Below, in pieces: positions 1-3,952 of a stretch of 5,803 bases of DNA. The stretch covers positions 1-5,803 of the forward strand of contig CANRCY010000093.1 in NCBI GenBank assembly GCA_947629225.1. The letters run 5' to 3'. This DNA is from an uncultured Clostridia bacterium. Lineage in GTDB: Bacteria > Bacillota > Clostridia > Christensenellales > Borkfalkiaceae. Under the pieces are notes generated by a model. It made no database searches. It was given only the letters and a program-made list of their open reading frames with translations, and was not told where the DNA came from. The translations under genes and the position numbers were made by a program. The stretch's first letter is position 1. Each line of letters opens with the position of its first letter.

Positions 1-437
1 ATCCAGACGCCGCAAAAACGATGGGAAAGCTCTTCGGAGAGGACGTTGAGGCCCTCGCCCGCGGCAAACCGCTCCCGTTCCTCTTCGCCGAGGGAGAGCA
101 TAAACCGCCCGCCCGCGCCGTCGACAGTCGCCTCGATATCGGCAAGGGACAAAAATGCCGCCGCCGCGGGAAAGCGCTTCTTTAAGATGTCCGCAACGGT
201 CGCCCGCACCCCTTCCGCGCTCGGGACCGCCTTCACGATCCCCACTTCCGCCGTATAGCCCGCGGGGACGTAGTTTTGCGAAACTTTCCGCGCATGATCC
301 TCGTCCTCCTTGCGGTAGGTGAGATCGGTCACGAGATGAAAGACGATCGTCTTTCCCCCGATCGCGATCTTTTCGAGAATGGCGCGTTTCAGCCCCTCGC
401 TCTTTCGTATTTCGTTTAAGTATTCTTCGCTCTTCAT
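1..437 (-). CDS. polC: Probable N-terminus of PolC-type DNA polymerase III alpha subunit (partial, runs off left edge)
   Basis: An open frame of 145 codons runs from an ATG at 437 to the window edge without a stop. Its start overlaps the ispG stop as ATGA, with GA-rich sequence (GAGGAA, then GAAGG) just upstream, so it is translationally coupled to ispG. The visible protein begins MKSEEYLNEI. It shows an amphipathic N-terminal helix (about 1-25), a beta-rich stretch (about 26-40, ending LVTD), then YVPAGYTAEV at 56-65, a VP..EGVR helix (71-78), an FPAAAAFLSLADI segment (89-101) and FCGVW at 141-145. No catalytic motif is in view. In Clostridia and Bacilli, ispG is commonly followed by polC, whose N-terminal domain is small, mixed alpha/beta and poorly conserved. 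The fragment fits that, but the name rests mainly on gene order. If correct, this is the replicative polymerase with a built-in 3'-5' exonuclease further downstream. The alternative is another protein with a similar N-terminal domain. Confidence 0.6.
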   Translation of the reverse strand, partial: MKSEEYLNEIRKSEGLKRAILEKIAIGGKTIVFHLVTDLTYRKEDEDHARKVSQNYVPAGYTAEVGIVKAVPSAEGVRATVADILKKRFPAAAAFLSLADIEATVDGAGGRFMLSLGEEERERFAAGEGLNVLSEELSHRFCGVW

Positions 438-1474
438 GCCTTCAAAAATTCCTCGATCCGTGCGAAAAAGATCTCTTCCGCATGCTCCGCGGGGACCCGC
501 TCCGTCTCCCCGCCGCGGAAGATGACGCAATACTGCTCCCCTCCCGCAATGCCGAGGTCGGCGTCTTTCGCCTCTCCGGGACCGTTGACAACGCACCCCA
601 TGACGGCGATCTTGCCCTTTTTCTTTACCGCGCGCACCCGTTCGTTGACCCGCTCCGCAAGCCCCATGCAGTCGTAGCGGCACCTTCCGCAGGTGGGGCA
701 GGAGACGACTTCGATATAGTCTTTTTCCAGTCCGCAGGCGCGCAGAATGTCATGCGCGGCATAGACCTCTTTCACGGGGTCGGCAGTGAGCGAAACGCGG
801 ATGGTATCGCCGATCCCGCGGAGAAGCAACGAACCGATCCCGATACTGCTCTTGACAATGCCCGTCCGCTCGGTCCCCGCCTCCGTCACGCCGACGTGGA
901 GAGGGCGATCGGTCTGCCCCGCGAGGAGCTCGTATGCCTTCACCGTGAGGGGCACGTCGGAAGCCTTCACCGAGATGACGAGATCGTCTATGCCGTGTTT
1001 TTCGAAAATTTTGACGTTTTCGAGGGCGGAGAGAACGAGCGCTTGGGCGCTTCTTCCGTACTTTGCGAGAAAATGCGGCTCGATACTGCCCGTGTTCGCC
1101 CCCACGCGGACGGGAATATGGTGCGCCCGAACGCAATCCGCGACGAGGGCGAGTTCCCTCTCCCCGCCGATGTTCCCGGGGTTGACCCGAAGTTTATCGG
1201 CTCCGTTCTCCGCGGAGAGCACCGCGAGTTTTGCCGAAAAGTGGATATCCGCCACGAGCGGGATTTCGATCTGTTGTTTGACGGCGGAAATGGCGCGAGC
1301 GTCCGCTTCGTCGAGTACGGCGACCCGCACGATCTCGCACCCCGCCTCTTCGAGACGCAGAATTTGAGCGACGCTTTTTTCAACGTCGCTCGTCTTTTCC
1401 GTCGTCATGCTCTGCACGGCGATATGCCCGCCGCCGAGGATCACATTTCCGATACGGACTTGTTTTTTCGTCAT
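434..1474 (-). CDS. ispG: 4-hydroxy-3-methylbut-2-enyl-diphosphate synthase (IspG/GcpE)
   Basis: IspG catalyses the penultimate step of the MEP isoprenoid pathway: reductive ring opening of methylerythritol cyclodiphosphate to HMBPP, using a [4Fe-4S] cluster and reduced flavodoxin or ferredoxin. At 346 residues it has the short bacterial form: a TIM-barrel (about 1-240) followed by the cluster domain. The three cluster cysteines are visible at C259 and C262 (SCPTCGR) and C294 (GCVVNGPGEA), with the fourth ligand E301. The spacing 3/32/7 matches E. coli C270, C273, C305, E312. Other family signatures are VQSMT (20-24), ADIHF (75-79), LRVNPGNIG (95-103) and RVGANTGS (123-130). The start ATG overlaps the nrdR stop as ATGA, and the stop overlaps the next start in the same way, so this is the middle gene of a coupled operon. 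Nothing essential is missing. A 357-codon open frame on the opposite strand is a shadow of this gene. Confidence 0.97.
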   Translation of the reverse strand: MTKKQVRIGNVILGGGHIAVQSMTTEKTSDVEKSVAQILRLEEAGCEIVRVAVLDEADARAISAVKQQIEIPLVADIHFSAKLAVLSAENGADKLRVNPGNIGGERELALVADCVRAHHIPVRVGANTGSIEPHFLAKYGRSAQALVLSALENVKIFEKHGIDDLVISVKASDVPLTVKAYELLAGQTDRPLHVGVTEAGTERTGIVKSSIGIGSLLLRGIGDTIRVSLTADPVKEVYAAHDILRACGLEKDYIEVVSCPTCGRCRYDCMGLAERVNERVRAVKKKGKIAVMGCVVNGPGEAKDADLGIAGGEQYCVIFRGGETERVPAEHAEEIFFARIEEFLKA

Positions 1475-1944
1475 GATCTCTTTTCCGTCTCTTTGCGTTC
1501 CATCATGCGTTGCAGTTCGGACATGAAGGAGTTGATGTCCTTAAAGGAGCGGTAGACGGAGGCGTAGCGCACATAGGCGACTTCGTCGAGCTCTTTGAGC
1601 CCCTCCATGACCATCTCCCCGATCGTCTTGGAGCTGACTTCCTGCTCCATGCTGTTATATACCTTTTTTGCGATCTCTTCGGCAAGGGAATCGATCTGTT
1701 CGATGGAGACAGGGCGCTTTTCGCATGCCTTCACAATCCCGCGCTTGATCTTGCCGATGTCGAACGCCTGACGGGTACCGTCCGACTTCACGACGAGCAG
1801 CGGAGAGATCTCGATCGTCTCGTAGGTGGTGAACCTTCTGCCGCAACCCAAACACTCCCTGCGGCGGCGGATCGTTTTATCGTCGTCTGCCGAGCGGGAA
1901 TCGATGACCTTGCTCTCCGTACAGTTGCAGTATAAACAGCGCAT
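1471..1944 (-). CDS. nrdR: Transcriptional repressor NrdR
   Basis: NrdR is a zinc- and ATP/dATP-binding repressor of ribonucleotide reductase genes. The 157-residue length is typical. The zinc ribbon is complete: C3 and C6 (MRCLYC), C31 and C34 (RRRECLGCGRRF), with the family signature TKVIDSR-like SKVIDSR (11-17) and the basic IRRRREC. An ATP-cone domain follows from about residue 49 (VVKSDGTRQAFDIGKIKRGI) to about 136 (VRYASVYRSFKDI). The open frame extends 21 codons further upstream, but the ATG at 1944 is chosen because MRC is the invariant family start, a GGGAGG site lies just upstream, and the extra codons overlap the promoter. Residue 4 is Leu where Pro is usual, and residue 8 is an additional Cys. 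It is the first gene of the nrdR-ispG-polC unit and overlaps ispG by ATGA. No nrd gene is in the window, so it presumably acts in trans. Confidence 0.97.
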   Translation of the reverse strand: MRCLYCNCTESKVIDSRSADDDKTIRRRRECLGCGRRFTTYETIEISPLLVVKSDGTRQAFDIGKIKRGIVKACEKRPVSIEQIDSLAEEIAKKVYNSMEQEVSSKTIGEMVMEGLKELDEVAYVRYASVYRSFKDINSFMSELQRMMERKETEKRS

Positions 1945-1975
1945 AAATCCTCCCTCTTGTGGCTGTGTTTTATAC

Positions 1976-2004
1976 ATTATACCATATACAGTGAAAAAAT
2001 GCAA
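1976..2004 (-). promoter_or_regulatory. Sigma-A promoter of the nrdR operon (extended -10)
   Basis: On the minus strand a TTGCAT -35 box (1999-2004) and a perfect TATAAT -10 box (1976-1981) are separated by exactly 17 nt. The bases TGG before the -10 give an extended -10 (TGnTATAAT). Transcription would start near 1969, leaving a short leader before the GGGAGG ribosome site and the ATG at 1944. It lies immediately after the terminator of the preceding gene. Confidence 0.88.
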
Positions 2005-2022
2005 CAAAAATTCATATGTTTG

Positions 2023-2046
2023 AAAAAAAGCTCCCGCAAGGGGAGC
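2023..2046 (-). terminator. Rho-independent terminator of the yitT-family gene
   Basis: Read on the minus strand, GCTCCC (2041-2046) and GGGAGC (2030-2035) form a 6-bp stem around the loop CTTGC, followed directly by seven T (2023-2029). It begins 8 nt after the TAA stop of the membrane protein gene and ends before the nrdR -35 box, separating the two transcription units. Confidence 0.92.
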
Positions 2047-2053
2047 GTGGGAC

Positions 2054-3091
2054 TTATTTTTCGGGAGGGGGCGGAGCCGCGGGCGGAAGCGTCGTCTCTT
2101 CGAGCTCCTCTTCGTCCTTTCCTTCGAGTTCCTTGGGAAGACGGATGCCTTCCGAGCTGAATCCTCTCCCCCGCACTTCGGAGACGACCGAGATCGTCAT
2201 GAACGCCTCGGGGTCGATCTGCTGGACCTTGTTTTTGAGTTTGACGAGCTCGCGGTTGCTCACGATCGTGAGAAGGACATAGCACTTCTCTTTGAGGTAC
2301 CCCGTCTGCCCGTAGAGCACGGTCACGCCGCGGTTGAGTTCGCCGAGGATCATCTCGCGGATGGCGCGGTATTTTTTGGAGACGATCTTCACCTGCGTCT
2401 TCTTCATGCCGATGGGCGAAAGTTTTTCGATGACGACCGAAGAGATCAGGCAGATGATGATGCCGTAGAGCACGCTTTCGACGGGGACGTCTGCAAAGAG
2501 TTGCAGGAGCACGATAGAGGCGTCGAGAAACCACATCGTCACCGAGACGGGGAGCCCGAAAAACTTGTTGAAGATGAGGGGCGGGATGTCGGTGCCGCCC
2601 GTGCTCGCCCCCACGCGGACGACCATCGCGACGCCGAGCCCGAAGACGAGAGAGCCGAAGAGGACGGCAAGGAGGGTATCCTGCACGACGGGCTCTCCTT
2701 TGCTGATGAGCTTATAGAGGCTCATGAAGGAGGGATAGAGCAACGTGCCCGCAAGGGTGGAAGCGGCAAAGCGCTTTCCGAGCAAGACTGCGCCGATGAC
2801 GAACAGAATGATGTTCGCCGTGTAGACGGTGATATTGACGATCCATTTTGTCAGTTCTTCGTTCGCCGCGCCGTTCTTTTCGAGCAGGTTACGGACGAAG
2901 ATGCCGACGCCCGTCGTGCCGCCCATGACGAGTTCGTTCGGCTCGATGAAGAACACGGCTCCCGCCGCGGCGAGCGCGTTCCCGACAACGATGATGAGGC
3001 AATAGAGGATAAACCGTTTGACCTGCGCCTTGGTGGGCTTGCGCCTGTTCTGCCGCAATGCGGGCTCTTTTGCTTTTTTGGATGCTCTCAT
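2054..3091 (-). CDS. YitT-family membrane protein with C-terminal DUF2179 domain
   Basis: The product is 345 residues. A basic N-terminus (MRASKKAKEPALRQNRRKPTK) precedes about six hydrophobic segments, roughly at 27-49, 83-105, 108-127, 140-160, 182-201 and 207-224. The conserved YitT motifs GGTTGVG (57-63) and GASTGGTDI (161-169) are present. A soluble region follows whose LNRGVTVLYGQTGYL (242-256) and later CYVLLTIVS...EVRGRGF match the C-terminal DUF2179 (YitT C-terminal) domain. The family is widespread in Firmicutes. Transport activity has been proposed but its substrate is not established, so no function is asserted. The C-terminus ends in an acidic stretch and a proline run (about 320-345) beyond the usual domain end. 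The frame is open for 31 codons further upstream, but the ATG at 3091 is preferred: the -10 box of the promoter lies inside that extension, and an AAAGGCGG ribosome site sits before this ATG. It appears to be transcribed alone. Confidence 0.9.
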   Translation of the reverse strand: MRASKKAKEPALRQNRRKPTKAQVKRFILYCLIIVVGNALAAAGAVFFIEPNELVMGGTTGVGIFVRNLLEKNGAANEELTKWIVNITVYTANIILFVIGAVLLGKRFAASTLAGTLLYPSFMSLYKLISKGEPVVQDTLLAVLFGSLVFGLGVAMVVRVGASTGGTDIPPLIFNKFFGLPVSVTMWFLDASIVLLQLFADVPVESVLYGIIICLISSVVIEKLSPIGMKKTQVKIVSKKYRAIREMILGELNRGVTVLYGQTGYLKEKCYVLLTIVSNRELVKLKNKVQQIDPEAFMTISVVSEVRGRGFSSEGIRLPKELEGKDEEELEETTLPPAAPPPPEK

Positions 3092-3118
3092 GGTCTTTCC
3101 GCCTTTCTTTCCGCCGAT

Positions 3119-3147
3119 ATTATAGCATTTCCCCTTTCGCTTTGCAA
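3119..3147 (-). promoter_or_regulatory. Sigma-A promoter of the yitT-family gene (extended -10)
   Basis: TTGCAA (3142-3147) and a perfect TATAAT (3119-3124) on the minus strand are spaced 17 nt apart, with TGC directly before the -10, giving an extended -10. The predicted start of transcription is near 3112, about 20 nt before the ATG at 3091, which leaves room for the AAAGGCGG ribosome site only. The layout closely matches the nrdR promoter. Confidence 0.87.
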
Positions 3148-3182
3148 GAATTTTCCCGAGGAGTTTGGGGAATTTTTTCGGC

Positions 3183-3210
3183 AAAAAAAGAGGGCGGGAG
3201 AGACCCGCCC
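3183..3210 (-). terminator. Rho-independent terminator of the Cys/Gly/Asn-rich protein gene
   Basis: On the minus strand, GGGCGGG and CCCGCCC (3204-3210 and 3192-3198) form a 7-bp GC stem around a 5-nt loop, followed by TC and seven T (3183-3189). It starts 14 nt after the TAA stop of the small gene and ends before the yitT promoter, so the two genes are separate units. A dedicated terminator of this quality supports the small gene being real. Confidence 0.93.
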
Positions 3211-3224
3211 CGTTTTCCGCCGCG

Positions 3225-3545
3225 TTAGTTGTTGCAGCAGGAGTTCAGCGCATATTGGCGAACGTAATAGGCATCGTAGGTATTCCCGCAGCCGCAACCG
3301 TTCCACCCTCCGCCGTTATTGTTGCCGCAACCGCAGCCGTTGTTATTGCCGACGGGGAAACCGCCGTTCGTCCCGACCGTGCCGAGGTTTTGCACGAGAA
3401 CAAGATTGCCGTTTCCGCAACCGCAGCCGAGCGGCGCAAACAGGTTGGTGAGGGCGGCGAGAAGAGGATCGTAGCCGTTATTTCCGCAGCCGTTGTTGTT
3501 ACGGCAGCCGCCGAAACCGCAGCCGTTATTGCAGGTATTACACAT
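3225..3545 (-). CDS. Hypothetical Gly/Asn/Cys-rich small protein
   Basis: I do not recognise a family. The 106-residue product has 25 Gly, 24 Asn and 13 Cys (58% together). Apart from the start it has no Lys, Glu, His or Met and only two Arg and two Asp, so it is close to neutral. The hexapeptide GCGCGN occurs three times (40-45, 70-75, 83-88), and NNNGCG twice (16-21, 67-72). Between these lie two less extreme segments: a short amphipathic stretch YDPLLAALTNLFAPL (25-39) and LVLVQNLGTVGTNGGFPV (48-65). The C-terminus has YDAYYVRQYAL and ends with SCCNN. There is no signal peptide or membrane segment. Support for a real gene: an AGAGGT ribosome site about 8 nt before the ATG, a strong dedicated terminator, and a skewed composition with a repeated peptide in this frame. 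The composition recalls spore-coat and other disulfide- or metal-rich structural proteins, which is only a guess. Longer frames overlapping it on both strands have Ala/Val-rich shadow compositions. Confidence 0.75.
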   Translation of the reverse strand: MCNTCNNGCGFGGCRNNNGCGNNGYDPLLAALTNLFAPLGCGCGNGNLVLVQNLGTVGTNGGFPVGNNNGCGCGNNNGGGWNGCGCGNTYDAYYVRQYALNSCCNN

Positions 3546-3559
3546 AATTTGACCTCTGA

Positions 3560-3574
3560 CGTAAAAATTTTACG
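3560..3574. repeat. Palindrome at the leader of the Cys-rich gene (possible operator)
   Basis: CGTAAAA (3560-3566) and TTTTACG (3568-3574) are perfect 7-bp inverted arms around one base, lying 15 nt upstream of the ATG at 3545, just before its ribosome site. The position would suit a repressor site or a leader hairpin. No regulator can be named. Confidence 0.45.
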
Positions 3575-3592
3575 GACATATTCCGCACTAAC

Positions 3593-3600
3593 AGTGTATG
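3593..3600 (-). promoter_or_regulatory. Possible sporulation-type (sigma-E/K-like) -10 element
   Basis: The minus strand reads CATACACT, which fits the -10 consensus CATACAnT known for sporulation sigma-E. It stands about 48 nt upstream of the ATG of the Cys-rich gene, a plausible promoter distance. I see no convincing matching -35 element, and no good sigma-A promoter either (a TAAAAT at 3567-3572 has no proper -35). An eight-base match can occur by chance, so this is a weak call. Confidence 0.25.
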
Positions 3601-3612
3601 CCGCCGCGGCAT
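3598..3612. repeat. Short palindrome, 7-bp arms
   Basis: ATGCCGC (3598-3604) and GCGGCAT (3606-3612) are perfect inverted arms around one base. They partly overlap the CATACACT element upstream of the Cys-rich gene. The site could be an operator or part of the repeat-rich intergenic block. Confidence 0.4.
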
Positions 3613-3671
3613 GAACGGGTACCCCTTCGGCGGACATTGGGGCGTTATTGCAAATTGCAAACACCCCTTCC

Positions 3672-3695
3672 GTCTTGCCGCCGTTGCGGCAAGAC
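3672..3695. repeat. Intergenic hairpin, 10-bp perfect stem
   Basis: GTCTTGCCGC (3672-3681) pairs with GCGGCAAGAC (3686-3695) around CGTT. No T-run follows on either strand, so it is not a standard terminator. Only one base separates it from the next hairpin. Confidence 0.7.
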
Positions 3696-3696
3696 A

Positions 3697-3716
3697 CCCA
3701 CCCCTCAAGGGGTGGG
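3697..3716. repeat. Intergenic hairpin, 8-bp perfect stem
   Basis: CCCACCCC (3697-3704) pairs with GGGGTGGG (3709-3716) around TCAA. No T-run follows on either strand. It is adjacent to the 3672-3695 hairpin and just before the TA-flanked inverted-repeat unit, as part of one structured block. Confidence 0.7.
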
Positions 3717-3724
3717 CAAGGGTA

Positions 3725-3833
3725 AAATGCGGTGGTGAGTCATGGCTGCCCCGCGCGAAGTTCTGATTCTCTAAGCGCGGCACGAGGAGCGTCAGCGACG
3801 AAGTACCGAAGCGGAGACATCTCCACCGCATTA
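3725..3833. repeat. MITE-like or REP-like unit with terminal inverted repeats
   Basis: AATGCGGTGG (3726-3735) is perfectly inverted as CCACCGCATT (3823-3832). Including one mismatched outer base on each side, the unit is 109 bp and is flanked by TA at 3723-3724 and 3834-3835. Inside, CCGCGC (3751-3756) is inverted as GCGCGG (3775-3780). It contains no credible gene. A short non-coding unit with terminal inverted repeats and a TA duplication would fit a miniature transposable element, but it could equally be a dispersed extragenic repeat. Multiple copies in the genome would be needed to settle it. Confidence 0.4.
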
Positions 3834-3879
3834 TAAGAGAGAGATTTCTCCACTCCGCTCACTTTGTTCGCTACGGTCG
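3784..3879. repeat. Pair of related short repeats in opposite orientation
   Basis: The plus-strand stretch 3847-3879 begins TCTCCACTCCGCTCACTTTG. The minus-strand reading of 3784-3817 begins TCTCCGCTTCGGTACTTCGT. The two align with about seven substitutions and two one-base gaps over the first 28 or so positions, including the shared ends TCTCC and CGCT. They are therefore two diverged copies of one sequence facing each other across about 30 bases, with ATTTC/GAAAT arms around the right-hand copy (3845 onward, to 3882). The right copy closely resembles short extragenic repeats I associate with clostridial genomes, from memory only. Confidence 0.45.
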
Positions 3880-3903
3880 AAATGACAAATTAGAATATTA
3901 TGT

Positions 3904-3936
3904 AAAAGGCGGCGCGGGCAATTTGCCCGCGCCGCC
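3904..3936 (-). terminator. Strong rho-independent terminator of rny
   Basis: The arms 3908-3921 and 3923-3936 are perfect 14-bp inverted repeats around one base. In practice this is a 12-bp GC-rich stem (GGCGGCGCGGGC) with an AATTT-type loop. Read on the minus strand it is followed by four T (3904-3907). It lies 16 nt beyond the rny TAA. Confidence 0.88.
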
Positions 3937-3952
3937 GCATTTCCGTTCGATT

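Larger units (their letters stand above)
3546..3952. other. Repeat-rich intergenic region without a supported gene
   Basis: This stretch of about 400 bases lies between the Cys-rich gene and rny. Open frames on the minus strand (for example 3538-3831) lack ribosome sites and have no recognisable product. The one extending leftward overlaps the Cys-rich gene in another frame. What it holds is inverted repeats at several scales, listed separately, plus the rny terminator. I see no tRNA, rRNA or CRISPR. Confidence 0.75.

Noticed and set aside
482..1555. 357-codon open frame on the plus strand across ispG and into nrdR
   Set aside because: It is antisense to a gene with complete family signatures, has no ribosome site or recognisable domain, and is explained by GC-rich codon bias in the real gene.
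1970..2000. Possible NrdR-box self-regulatory site at the nrdR promoter
   Set aside because: The AT-rich sequence around TGTATATGG only loosely resembles the NrdR box and I see no pair of boxes.
3245..3697. 150-codon minus-strand frame overlapping the Cys-rich gene
   Set aside because: Its Ala/Thr/Val-rich second half is the out-of-frame reading of the Gly/Asn/Cys codons. The 106-residue frame has the ribosome site and terminator.
3538..3831. 97-codon minus-strand frame through the intergenic repeats
   Set aside because: It is built from inverted-repeat sequence, has no ribosome site before its ATG, overlaps the start of the Cys-rich gene and matches no family I know.
3546..3952. CRISPR array
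   Set aside because: The repeats are single inverted arms of differing sequence. There are no regularly spaced direct repeats with unique spacers.
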